Source: Dactylellina haptotyla
Lineage: Eukaryota; Ascomycota; Orbiliomycetes; Orbiliales; Orbiliaceae
Direction of reading: 5' to 3'
Assembly (NCBI GenBank): GCA_031310005.1
Contig: CM062385.1
Location: 3,224,001-3,288,000, forward strand
DNA: 64,000 nucleotides
Part shown: positions 10,455 to 21,646 of the stretch, piece after piece
Layout: each line of letters opens with the position of its first letter
How positions within the stretch are numbered: position 1 is the stretch's first letter
The notes under the pieces: model-generated
The model's input: only the letters and a program-made list of their open reading frames with translations
Databases searched by the model: none
Told to the model about the DNA's origin: nothing
Translations under genes and position numbers: made by a program

Positions 10455-12560
10455 CCTAAGACTCAAGAACTCTGCCTTCTTTGGATTTTGAGTTCCCTCT
10501 GATGGGTTGAGGATTGAGATATTCCAGTGGAAGATCTTCAGGTATTTATAGACAGAAAAGTTCTTGAATCAGTACGAGATCATATCATTATATTCATCCT
10601 AATATTCGTCTAGAGAAGACCCTTCTCATGAAATCGTTTCAAATAGCGAGCTCCCGAAGAGCCAGGCATAATACAATAGTATTCCGGTGATAATGATGCC
10701 GGTTTGTTCCTCAGCTAGGGGTCCTATCATCCGTTGTGTAACTCTTTTCAAGAAGGAAATTTCAAATTATTTACCGGAGGGCAGGGTTCTGTATCACGAA
10801 ATGCCGGTATGCTCCTAAATGGTACTTCTATTAGGTCCAAACTCGACAATAGAGCAAGTACTTTGATTGTTGAGAAAACGAGAACGTACATACTGCGGAC
10901 ATAGACTTCACCGTCTTTTACTTAGTATATATCGCGCAACTGAAAGAAGATCATGCCACGGCGACGCGGGCCGTGAATATTCTTTTGGCTTCCAGGAGAT
11001 GCAGTGTTGAGCTTCCATTTGGAATATCTCTACAACAGGCAAGTTGTCACGCGCAAAGGACAAGATAACTATAAAATCTCATCCAGTACCCGGCTCTACT
11101 TGGCAGTTATTTCTAGCTCTGTTCTGCCTAAGCTGGTACTTGGCTTTTGAGTAAGCCTATAAAACTCTTGGTCTTAAGAATGCTCCCATGGTATTGCTCC
11201 AAGCTTAGGATCCAATTCGCTTTCTAAGCGGCACTCCGGACCAGCCGCTTTATACATACCCAAGCCTCTTAATTACCCTCCCACGAAGACTAAAAACCCA
11301 AGGTCTTTAACAGACGCGACATCCGGACGTTAGAATCATTTACAATCTATACTGTCTGCTTTTATCCCTTTCTCCTTTCAACAATAATGATAATTTTACC
11401 CACTGCTATGTCCTCAACGATATTTTGATAACCAATTAATTCACAAATGAATTATCCGTCTGGTCTCTTATTGCCTCAGTCCGGGCCCTGCATATCGCAT
11501 GCACGTCTGCACGACCTCGAGTGGTACAGAAAGCTAACATGATTATGAGACGAACAAGGGTTTAAGTAGAATAATAAAGGATAAACCGTGCAGGTGGCTT
11601 TCTGGTGGCGTTTGTAGACGGACGGCACATCCGTCTGTAATCTTCCATTCCGACAATATCTGCAATTGAATCGATTGCGACTTTTGGAGCTTGGATATCG
11701 CTATAGAAGTTGGAATTTACTCGCTTAGCCTTGTTAAAAATGGAGGGGCGAATGCTTTCGAGCGTTTGCATTGTGCCTGAAGGGGACGAAAAGCAGCTGC
11801 ATAAGGAGTTTGAGTGCATAAAAACCCGGGGGTTGTTCCTCAGTTGTCCTTTTCTGGAAATTAGCGGGATCAAGCAAGCTTTGATCAGCTTAGCGAAACT
11901 AGGAGGATATACGCGGCCCCGACCCCATTTCCTCTGGTATTAATGAGGTACCGAATAGTAGCCCTGGATTTCTGGCCGTCTACCGTTTGAAGCCTTCCCA
12001 GTTGCTAGCCGAAAGTCTAATGGAGAAATGTTTAGCGAATTTTGCATGGGTTAGAATATACCAAGCTCCTGTCGGGATATTCTGCAACAAAGGCGAGAGG
12101 AGGGAATTTTTTATGTTTGTGCAGCTGCACCTAGAAAATTCCATCTCAGCCCAGAGAGTTTTGGCTAATTCGAAAGACCTAAGAAATTTCTCACGGAACT
12201 TGCCATCAACTAGTCCCCCGAGCCACCTACAGCTCGCACTCCTCCAAACACATTACATTCAGAAGTTTTGCTGCATTGCAGTTTGTATTTGTGTGAGGGC
12301 AGAAAGTCGCAACTGGGCTGACCTAGGAAAAAGACCAATGCCAAAACTTCTTTAAAATACTTAAACCAGGAAGGGAGCCGGCAGAGCTTGATTACGCGCA
12401 ATTTAGAAGGCTTGGAGTCAATAATATAGCAATCGCGATCAACGCAAAATTTCTGAATTTCGCACCCTAATAATACATTGGTACGTTACAATAATAAAAC
12501 GTATGAGAAAACATAAAGACCGGAGCTGAAAGACTATTAAATAGAAGCCCCAACTGGTCC
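10455..12560. other. intergenic region
   Basis: Holds the promoter of the aromatic-tail gene and about 2 kb without a convincing gene. A 103-codon minus frame at 11562-11873 has ordinary codon use but no recognised motif or clear start exon. Confidence 0.5.
10543..10550 (-). promoter_or_regulatory. TATA-like box of the aromatic-tail gene
   Basis: TATAAATA read on the minus strand, 89 bases upstream of the ATG at 10454. The position suits a core promoter, which supports that start codon. Confidence 0.45.
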
Positions 12561-13135
12561 CTAAGTGCTAAGAGACATCTTCATGGCCCAGATTCCAATA
12601 AAATTGCGTTCAGAGTCATAGAAATGGGCAAAGAAGCCCATATCACCCGGGATTTCTTCACCAGGACTGCCAACATTGAAACCAGCGTCAGCATGTGTTC
12701 CTAAGTGGTGATATTCTTGAATATATCGGATAAACTTACACAACGATCTCGCCACCGGCTTCCTTGATCTTAGCCAATGGTTCTTCGATGCTGTTGAGGC
12801 CGATGTACGGCAAGATGGAAGGACGAGTAGCTGTTCCAGCGACATGATTCTCTTCAGAAACCTGATGGAGAGCGCCGTTCAAGTTTCCAAAGGAATTTTG
12901 GACAATTTGGTAGGGAGACGTGCTATCCTTGGTGTTCGTGGGAGTCCAACCAAAAGCATCAGAGTAAAATTTTAGGGCACGTTTCATATCCTTGACAGGG
13001 ATTTCGACCCAGGAAAATCCTGTCTAGTCATGGGAAAATGAAAGTTAATTGCAAGTCAGCGTGAGGAGTGGGGTCGCGTCGAAGTTCACATACAGGAGTT
13101 GGTTTGGACTCGGTGCATTCGAATTTGTCAGACAT
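12561..13135 (-). CDS. VOC-superfamily (glyoxalase/bleomycin-resistance-like) protein
   Basis: Exons 13135-13094, 13023-12740 and 12666-12561 encode 143 residues. The first intron is GTATGT...CTAG; the second is GTAAGT...GCAG with a GCTGAC branch site. The protein is a single vicinal-oxygen-chelate domain: GFSWVEIPVKDMKRALKFY opens the first beta-alpha-beta unit, PYIGLNSIEEPLAKIKEAGG the second, and EIPGDMGFFAHFYDSERNFIG matches the usual C-terminal strand pair of this family. Members include glyoxalase I, dioxygenases and binding proteins, and substrates cannot be told from sequence. The His at the end of strand one in many metal-dependent members is replaced here by Glu or Val, while His (FAHF) and Glu/Asp near the C terminus remain, so metal-dependent catalysis is uncertain. 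Cytosolic; no signal peptide. Confidence 0.82.
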
Positions 13136-14717
13136 CTTTAAGCTTGGATACTTGGAAAGAAAGGAGAAGAGAAATAACAATGGAGGTGAAATTGTGAGTA
13201 GCTGTCTGAACTATTGCCTTGAGTTGCAACTAAAGATTGGAATTATAGCTGTGAAAGAAGTCGATGGGAGGGCATACACAAGGGGAATTTATAGAAATAT
13301 TTCTCATCACGTAGATGAAGGCAACCCCTCATCTCCAACCCTGAATTCGGACAGAATAATTGCTCCGACAACAAAGCTGTGACTCTTTGAGATCACAGCT
13401 ATCTGTTGGAATCTTCTTTTAGCTCCAATCATCAATTGCACGAGCTGGAGAACGCGTCTGGTTTGTGCATATTCTGTGCGCGATATCACATGAGATGGCG
13501 TGGGAACGGATGAATAATCAGGCCGACGAACCTGACTAAGCCATTTTCGACGGCTTGGGAGCAGCTTGGGACTTTCTTAGTCGCCTGAGCGTTCCCAGAA
13601 AGACAAATTTGGCGAATTACCAAGGTCTCGCGAACCAGCTCCCGTTCATCAATTTATGGGTGGGGCCAGGATGAAGTTCGGGTGTCGACGCTGAAATGTT
13701 GTCCCTCGCCCGCTGCAGGAGGAAATTAGTGGCGGGGTCAGGGATTCGGGGTGTTATGAAATTCAAACATGCGTGGTCCAGAAAGATATTGTGAGCTGCC
13801 TATCACCCGGGAAGATATAGATATCAAGCACCTAAGCCATAGATGATTAAGTATAGTTACATGAATGCAATGACAAGGTGAACTCGATTGCAGAGTTCGT
13901 TTTCAGGTGAGGTTAGATATGTCTAGATATTCGCTATCCAGAGCTAGTCGCGCAAGTCTTGTGAAGAACTCCCAGGCTTCGAGCGCTTCCCCTGAACGGA
14001 CCAAGATGCAGCTAGCAGCTAGCTGCTCCGGCCACCACCAATCGCTGTGATATCGTCGTAAGCCAGACGAAAAACCAAACGAAATGTCTAGAACTCAAAC
14101 GGCCAGCGACCTTGGCACTTTAGCTCACCTGGCAGGAAGCAAGCCGATCTCACCAAATCACCAAATGCAGCCCGTTTCCGAGTTTCGGCCGTGTTGATAG
14201 GGTTCGTCGTCCGCTTCCGGAAAGGAGGCCGGATAGCAACACAGAATCTACCACACAACCCAAAGCTTAGTTCTCAAGCCTGAGCTCAAATGCAGGGCGG
14301 GCGAGCTTGTGACAAAGCGGTAGCATACCCGACGACTCGGAACTCGCTTGCCATGACAGGTGACGGTCCCTGAAGCTCAGAGTTTATCGAAGGAAAAACG
14401 TTTTTGCACCCTCGCCCCCCGAAGTATACCGTTCTGGGCAGGAAACACAGCCCCCATGTTAGGGAGCTTCGTCATTCGTACCAGTACCATCGTCGGAGCA
14501 TCCCCTAGAGTTTAGAAGGTGAATCTTCTATCCATAACGAGATGTGGTCTATATATTGACCCATCAGAGACCTCTGTCTCTCTTGAATATAATGTCTTCA
14601 TCATTCCTTCGTTCGGCTTTCATATACTACTTTATCCTAATACATTCTCTCATAAAGTACGGTTGACCCGATAAATTCATTTATCTGTATTCTTTTTTTC
14701 CCTTAACTTTTAACATA
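13136..14717. other. intergenic region
   Basis: Promoters of two divergent genes. An AATTTATA (TATAAATT on the minus strand) at 13286-13293 may serve the VOC gene. Nothing else recognised. Confidence 0.6.
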
Positions 14718-16108
14718 ATGCACTATAAAGCATTGACACTCTTTTTGTCTGCCTCGGCAGTTTTTGCCGCGCCATTAGAAGTCGATATTGACGCTGATGT
14801 CGCCGCTGCCATTGGTAGTATTGGTCTCGCGCTACCAGATGACTCAAAACCAGTGTCAAGATTCTCTGTTCCCGCAATCCACAACCCCAATTTCGAGCGG
14901 GATGGGTTCCACGAGTTAAAGAAGGCGTACTTGAAATACAAACGCCACTTCTCGGACTTAGTAATCCCACCAGCTTTATTGAATTACACGAAGCCCTCAA
15001 CGCTGAGCCGCCGTGGTACTAAGCTTAAGACAGGATATGTCAACGCCGAACCTGTCTCATACGACACTATGTACTTGTCACCAGTTACTGTCGGAACCCA
15101 AACTCTTAATATGGATTTTGATACTGGAAGCTCCGACTTTTGGGTTTTCTCAAACAAGTTGCCGCAATCCGTTCAAGCAACACATAAGAAAAATGGCGGC
15201 AAAATTTATACACCAGGCACCACTGCGAAAACCGCTAATGGCTTGACTTGGTCGATCACTTATGCTGATGGTAGCACGGCTAAGGGAACCGTAGTTACCG
15301 ATAATGTCAAGATTGGTGGCATTACCGTTGCCAAGCAAGCCGTTGAGATTGCAAGTATTGTTGGGGACTCTTTCGTCGATTTCGAAGGAGACGGATTGCT
15401 CGGGTTGGGTTTCAGTACAATCAATCAAGGTACGTTTATATCTGATATTATCTTATCAAATACAGAAGTTTTTAGCTTACAATATCTTTTCTAGTATCTC
15501 CTACAAAACAGTCAACATGGATTGAGAACGCTTTACCCCAGCTGCGCGCCAAGCTGTTTACGGCTGATTTAAAGAAAAATGCTAACGGAAGTTACACATG
15601 GGGTTACATCAGTTCAAAGTACTCCAAATCTGTCAAGTACGCAAATATCAGGAGCGGTTCCGGCTGGTGGGAGATCGATGCTGCAAACGGTATCAAAGTC
15701 AACAATAAGGCGTATGCCGATTCCACCGGCAATTCACTTGGAGCTGTCCCTGATACTGGCTCGACCTTGCTCATGCTCTCTGACGCTATGGTCAAAAAGT
15801 ATTATTCCCAAGTTTCTGGAGCTACCTATCGTTCCGATATGGGAGCTTGGGTTTACCCTTGCACTTCGGACCAATCTTCAAGCATGCCCTCAATCTCCGT
15901 TCCCGTTGGGAACAACTGGGTTACCATCCCTGGGAAGTACATGACATATGCTTATGCCAACTCGGCCGGTACCATGTGCTTTGGTGGTCTTCAGAGCTTG
16001 GGATCTTCATCCAGTCTTCCATGGATCTATGGAGATGTCTTCTTCAAGGGCGCATACTCTGTCTTTGATTACGGAAATAAAAGATTCGGCGTAGCCCAGA
16101 AATCCTAA
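14718..16108 (+). CDS. secreted pepsin-like aspartic protease (A1), copy 1
   Basis: Exons 14718-15429 and 15495-16108 encode 441 residues; the intron is GTACGT...CTAG. Residues 1-18 are a signal peptide, followed by a propeptide ending near SRRGTK (about residue 100), a possible basic-residue processing site. The catalytic aspartates are Asp135 (FDTGSSDFW) and Asp324 (PDTGSTLL), and the flap carries YADGS. The C-terminal lobe ends in WIYGDVFFKGAYSVFDYGNKRFGVA, typical of endothiapepsin/aspergillopepsin-type enzymes. It is expected to hydrolyse proteins at acidic pH outside the cell. A second, diverged copy follows 1.75 kb downstream on the same strand, with its intron at the equivalent place. 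TATATATT at 14549 is a possible core promoter. All key residues are present, so I call it functional. Confidence 0.95.
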
Positions 16109-17856
16109 AACTATGTTTTTGGCATTTATTTCTCTATTTAAAGTATATAGACGCTCGTTATATTGGGTAGCATTTTTATCTCTCTCTTTCTTTTCATTAT
16201 CATAGGAATATCCTCGCTTTTTGCTACTCTCATTATCCTGTTAAATATATCATAAAAGTTTCCTTCTGGATTCATATTCATTCTATAAGAATCATCACTT
16301 GACTTGAATTTCTTAGAATATGCCCTTGATATGTTGCCATATATATTTCAGAGGCTTTTTCTTATATCAGAGTCACCTTCTTTACAGTTCCTGTGCTGAT
16401 ATCCGCATATGGGAACACATGTTTGGTGATTATTCCTGATTGATGATAACTAGAAATTTATGATGTCATAAATAAAGTGATAACCTTCGAATAGGTGAGC
16501 AATATGCTCAAACCTTTAAAGCTAGCTAATAATTGAGACATCAAGATAACCAAATAGCCACAACCTTTCATTTTCAATGCCCAAAGCAATGCTGCTTTTA
16601 AATTTGGGTGTACATGAAGGGATTCGCGATCAAAGCTTCCCCGATAGCGGACGGACGCATGATTCGACTAACAGAATAGTATCTTGGGTTTCAATACCTA
16701 TCGAAAGTTCTTCTATTACTTTTAAGTTTGAAAAACTCGATAAGGTTTCTTCTAGAATTCTTCCATATCTGGATTGCTGGGCTAAGTTTAAACCTAATGA
16801 CCACGCAAACCGCAATAGGCATCATTCTAGAAACGTTCTCTTACTTTCGGGATTCCGGAGATGATTATTCCCAATTGTTCGCAAAGCTTGTGGCGGTGAC
16901 GAAATACGACTTCTTTAACCTTTTCCTACCACCCAAGCTTTGGAGCCTATACATACGATATAATCTATAGAAACTACTCTGCTACTGTCGGAGCCATAAA
17001 AAAAATTGCCACCAATTAAAGGGCACGAAATCTAAGGATTTCTTGGTTCATACGGAACCCGGTCTGTTGTTATGCCCGACTAAACCTTAAAGCCATCGAA
17101 GGCATATATCCAACGATACCATCTTGGTCGTCTTTCCAGCTGGTTTTGCCCTGTATTTTGGATTTCGTAATAAGCATTTTCAAATAGCTTATCAAGAGCA
17201 CCGATACCTTCTTTAGCTCAAATTTTTCAACTGACTTCAATAATAGTAGGAGAGAGAATGATGGGTTGACTCTCGTTTGTGACCGCGCACAGTCGCTGTG
17301 GGGTCGATAGTTCAGTGATCCCAATAGTCACGGGCCCAAATTACGTATAAACCATGGGGATCGAAGCTGTAGTCTTGCCACTGGTTGGTCAGGTTCGTCG
17401 AAACCTCCAATTTAAGCTTCCACGGTGACTCGAGTCGGACACCACCTCGGTGCCTGACGATCAAGATCGGTCTCACCCGACAATGAAATCTAACTGATTT
17501 CTGCTCGTACGGCGACTAAGGTTCGGTCAAAGCCCAATTCACAACTCCTAGGGTGGTTGAAAGCAGGCATCGCGAAAGAAATATATAAGGCCCTTTGAAT
17601 CGCCTTCGCTAAGGCTGTCTCTCGTCACCAGCATTCATTCGTTGCATCAGCATACAGTTCTAGTCATTCATTCACACCATATGCGCATATGGTCATTTCA
17701 TTGTCTTTCATTAATCATTTTTGCATATATAATAATACATTTGCGTACCCCGCATTATCATTCGGCATTTTGGCGTTATTCCCTCTTTAAAGTCCCTCAT
17801 TTGGTATTTAAAATCATTCTTTTTAACCCGTTCCTTAAGTTTCTTTACTCTTCAAT
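16109..17856. other. intergenic region between the two aspartic proteases
   Basis: AT-rich, no recognised gene. It holds the 3' end of copy 1 and the promoter of copy 2. Confidence 0.6.
17582..17589 (+). promoter_or_regulatory. TATA-like box of aspartic protease copy 2
   Basis: TATATAAG lies 268 bases upstream of the ATG at 17857 and is followed by a CT-rich leader. This arrangement is common in highly expressed fungal genes. Confidence 0.4.
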
Positions 17857-19200
17857 ATGCGCTACTCTTTTAAACTTACCTTAATCTTTGTCTTGTCTGC
17901 CGCTTGCGTTACCGGAGTTCCAGTTGAACTGGAATCTGGGGCAACTGCAAACGCCAATGGAAACTTCTCTATCCCGATTATCCATAACGCTTCAGCTGCA
18001 AATCATAATGGCCCTCAAGCTTTCAATAACGCCATCAAAAAGTGGGGTATCTCGAAGGACCTTCCATCGGGTGATGACTTAAAAGAAGGCCTTGTCTTGG
18101 ATAAGGTTGTTTCCAAACGCCTTTTCAATTTAGTTCAGGATACCTCGGTGACTGCTACTCCAGGTAGTTGGGACGTCGAATACACTATTCCTGTAAACAT
18201 TGGTGTTCCAGCACAAACCCTAAAGATCAACATAGATACTGGAAGCGCGGACTTCTGGGTATTCTCATCTAGCCAACCGACATCTCAGACGACAGGCCAT
18301 ACTACCTTTAATCCTAAGAAGTCACTGATTTACAGTAACTTAACTGGGTATTCATGGTCCATCCAATATGCTGATGGATCTGGGGCATCCGGAGAGGTTG
18401 GTGTGGACACTGTTGTGGTTGGAAAAGCTACTGTTTTGCGACAAGCTGTAGAGCTTGCAAAAACTGTTTCCAGCGGCTTTATTAGCGGTGGAAATGATGG
18501 CATGATGGGCCTTGCTTTCGGAAAACTGAGTAAGTCTTCATATTCAAGTATATATAACCTCTTTGTGTATATTGTCTAACCATCCAAATTAGATTCCGTA
18601 TCTCCGCGACAAGTCAGAACTTTCTTCGAAAATGTTATGTATAGTCTATCGAGTAAGCTCTTCACAGCCTACCTGCGTCATTCCGCACAGGGATCCTACG
18701 ACTTCGGGTATATCGACTCGAAGAAGTACAATGGCACTATCAAATACACCTCGCTTGCCAATGCAAATGGCTTTTGGGAGTTTACTAGCAATTATTACAA
18801 AGTCGGCGAAACCAACTATACCCATCCAGAAGCTTCCACTGCTGTGGCAGATACTGGAACCTCGTTGCTACTGGTTAGCAGCGATGCAGCAAAGAACTAT
18901 TACGCTACTGTTTCCGGCGCGCAAGCCAATAGCCAAGTTGGTGGATATATCCTCCCGTGCGCATCTCGTTCGCTGCCAGCGTTTTCGTTCAATGTTGGCC
19001 CGAATGTTGCTAGCATCGGCGGCCAGAATATTATCTATGGTACAACTTTAGGGAAGTTGAAGGGGGTCTCCTATTGTTTTGGAGCCATCCAACCGATTAG
19101 CGGGAACCAGTTCATCTTTGGAGATATTTTCTTCAAGCAAAATTTCGCCGTTTTTGATTATGGAAACGCGAGGTTTGGATTTGCCCCTCGCGATTATTAA
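17857..19200 (+). CDS. secreted pepsin-like aspartic protease (A1), copy 2
   Basis: Exons 17857-18529 and 18593-19200 encode 426 residues; the intron is GTAAGT...TTAG with GTCTAAC as branch site. A signal peptide covers about residues 1-20. The propeptide contains a KR pair at residues 87-88, a likely Kex2 or autocatalytic maturation point. The catalytic aspartates are Asp127 (IDTGSADFW) and Asp311 (ADTGTSLL), and the flap carries YADGS. The C terminus (FIFGDIFFKQNFAVFDYGNARFGFAP) is typical of fungal pepsins. The sequence differs a lot from copy 1, but the intron is phase 1 in both, and the second catalytic Asp lies the same number of codons (85) beyond it, so they are tandem paralogues. It is a probable acid endoprotease acting outside the cell. 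Several Asn-Xaa-Ser/Thr sites suggest glycosylation. Confidence 0.95.
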
Positions 19201-19892
19201 GACGGTAAGATGACAGTTTGTTTGGGTCGTTTTCAGATAGCGCAGTTACACTCCTTGGTTCAGGTTCCTTTTGTTTCCAGCAAGCCGTTCACATTCATTT
19301 CGAAAATATAACTTAAACACTCGTTTTGATCATTCTTTTCTATAATTTTCCCAAGTTTTGCTCTATTTTTATCACTCTTTTCGTCGGATACATATGTTAT
19401 GACTTTGACAAGCTGAGTTATCGATATTTAGCGTTGTTGTCTGCGTCGACACTGTCCTTACTATGTTTCGTTCACCCATGAAATTTCCACTCGTTATGAA
19501 AATATACACACTCCCAGCAGCTCACACTCTCTTAGCTCATAATCTCATTTTTTGTATTAGCAAGTTATTACATACCATCAGCGTTTTCTTTGAAATTAAT
19601 TGGGCCCCTACAAGTAGAAATAGTGAAGAAACCTCTAGCTCCAACCTAGTAGCGCTAATTCGCGAAGCGCTGGGCAATGACATGATATATCTTTTTAAAA
19701 TTAATACCGTATTAATATATTGAAGTTATAAGCTAAATTAAAAAAGATGGAGCATCAACTAGCATATAAACACCATTATTCCTGGACGATTCGCACATTA
19801 ATTATAGGATATACCCAAAATCTATAAACATAAAAAAGCCGTAAAGATCCAATACCAAATTATTCAACTCCGAAAAGATAGAAAGACCCCCT
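19201..19892. other. intergenic region between convergent genes
   Basis: AT-rich 3' flanks; no gene seen. Confidence 0.6.
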
Positions 19893-20683
19893 TCACTTCT
19901 CCTTAGCGAACTTCTCTAATGCAGCAGCACCCATTGACCTCAAATCGTCATTCAATAAGAGCTTCTTCTCTCCCGGGTTAAGCACAGTATCGATATACAG
20001 CGCCGCCATAGCTTCTTTCCTCACGGTAAAGTATCCGGCAGTAAGACGGGCCCACAGAGTCTCGCCTGTAGTTATAAACTTCGGCTTTGCAACCACCGTA
20101 TCGACTTTACCTTCCGCGGCAAGATCGAAGAGCTTCTTTTCCGTGTAGCCTCTTACTTTTCTCATATCCTCGGCGATCCAGAGTGGCTTGTCCAACGCGT
20201 CCGCGTTGGGGACTAACCAGCCGCTGGTGTACACGAATGTGAATTTGCGACCTTCGGGGAGTTTGCCGAAGATTTCAGCGGACCGTGTGGGCCAGCCCTG
20301 CTCGCTCTCTATGAGCTGCTCGCGGGGCAGACTTCTCGCTTTGTCTGGTGTTGTTCCCATGGTCCTGCGCAAGCGAGAATTAGCGGAAGATCTCTTAATT
20401 TGACCAAATTTGATACTGGACGCGAACGGTCGAGAATCCGAGATGTACTGTGGGGAACTTACCATAGGCAGCCAATGGCACCTTTCATTTTTGCAAGGTC
20501 CTCATCGCTGTAACTTCCAAAATCCGTCGTCTTGATGGTGGTAATTTTCGGCTCGTTCTGGAATTCTGCGCCCAAATCTCTCCGTGACAGGGCAATGACG
20601 GAGGTTATGTGTTTGTTGGCAACGCAGGCTCGGAGCATTTCTGAGCCCAAGAAACCGGTGCCGCCTGTGACGATGACCTTCAT
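19893..20683 (-). CDS. atypical short-chain dehydrogenase / NAD(P)-binding epimerase-like protein
   Basis: Exons 20683-20463 and 20364-19893 encode 230 residues; the intron is GTAAGT...GCAG with a GCTAAT branch site. The start VIVTGGTGFLGSEMLRACV is a Rossmann nucleotide-binding motif (GGTGFLG, residues 7-13). A second strand with ALSRR suggests an NADP-type binding loop. The middle part reads KMKGAIGCLWTMG, where such proteins normally have an Asp- or Ala-led strand before the active site. I see no clear YxxxK active pair (the nearest is YTSG), so it belongs with the atypical, NmrA-like SDRs that may act as enzymes or redox sensors. Cytosolic. A TATA-like element (minus strand, 20844-20851) lies about 160 bases upstream. 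Confidence 0.82.
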
Positions 20684-21646
20684 TTTGATAAGTGATAAAA
20701 GGATGGATTTAGAGCTGCAGAGCTAAGCTTTTTTAAAGGTCTTGGTATGGGGTAATGGATATCTTTCTTAGTAAGGAATTGAATACTAGTATGCTGTGAT
20801 CAGAAAGAAACTGAATGATAATGTAATCGTGCGACCCAGCTCATATTTATAGCCCATCATGGTATGTTTCAAGAACAGTGGGGAAAGCCCGCCGGGTTAA
20901 CATTATTCTGTTCCACTATCGATAGTATGAATTAATCTATGATGTAGTCATTCCGAACAGCGTGATTTCGACCAGGGCTTCTACTCCGACGGGTCTGTTT
21001 ACTCGCCCGAGTGAACGGGTATTGATTCCGCGATTTCTGAAAGCAGTAAGTCTTGCGCCTGTTGTGCATGCATGCTACTGCGGGGTTTAAAACACTCCGC
21101 TTTAGATTCGGTGCGCATAATACCTCCGCAATTCCGACCCGGCAACACTTTCTTGTCGGGCGATAGTGGCGAGAACATTATGAACCCGCCAAAAGCTTCG
21201 AACATTCGCGAATTCGGAGGTATAATGTGCAGTAGGTACTTTGCAGGTGGCTGTGGCGATAGCATCGGGTGATATATATCAATCGCAGCCTTCGACGTAT
21301 AGAATTCTTACAGCGAGGACGAGCGTCATCAGAGGTACGATTGCGTACTCTTTCAAACAAAGGTGGAATCGGGCAGACATTCGCACCGCTACAACAAAGA
21401 AGCTTGAAATTTATGATCCCGAGAATATATTTCTTCAATTTGCATCTATGTTATAGCTAGGCTAGCGGTGGTGGCGCAAATAAAGCACCTTATTATAAGA
21501 TCCACTATCGAAATATACACTCCAATCCATGCGAATTGCTGTGGGTAACACAGCGACTATGACCTCAAGACAACCCGAACCGGTAACTCCGCAAACTCCG
21601 GCGCGAAGACAACCCCACCCGGCCGAGAGCTAACCCTCCGAATAAT
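20684..21646. other. intergenic region
   Basis: Contains the dehydrogenase promoter with a TATAAATA on the minus strand at 20844-20851 and the inverted repeat at 21113-21230. No gene seen. Confidence 0.6.
21113..21230. repeat. imperfect inverted repeat, 22-bp arms
   Basis: The left arm (21113-21135) contains GCATAATACCTCCGCAATTC and the right arm (21208-21230) is nearly its reverse complement, with two substitutions and one gap. About 72 bases separate the arms. It lies in the gap between the dehydrogenase and acyltransferase genes and could be a hairpin or the remnant of a small inverted-repeat element. Confidence 0.45.

Noticed and set aside
11562-11873. 103-codon minus-strand frame
   Set aside because: Plausible codon use but no start exon, splice partner or domain I can identify.
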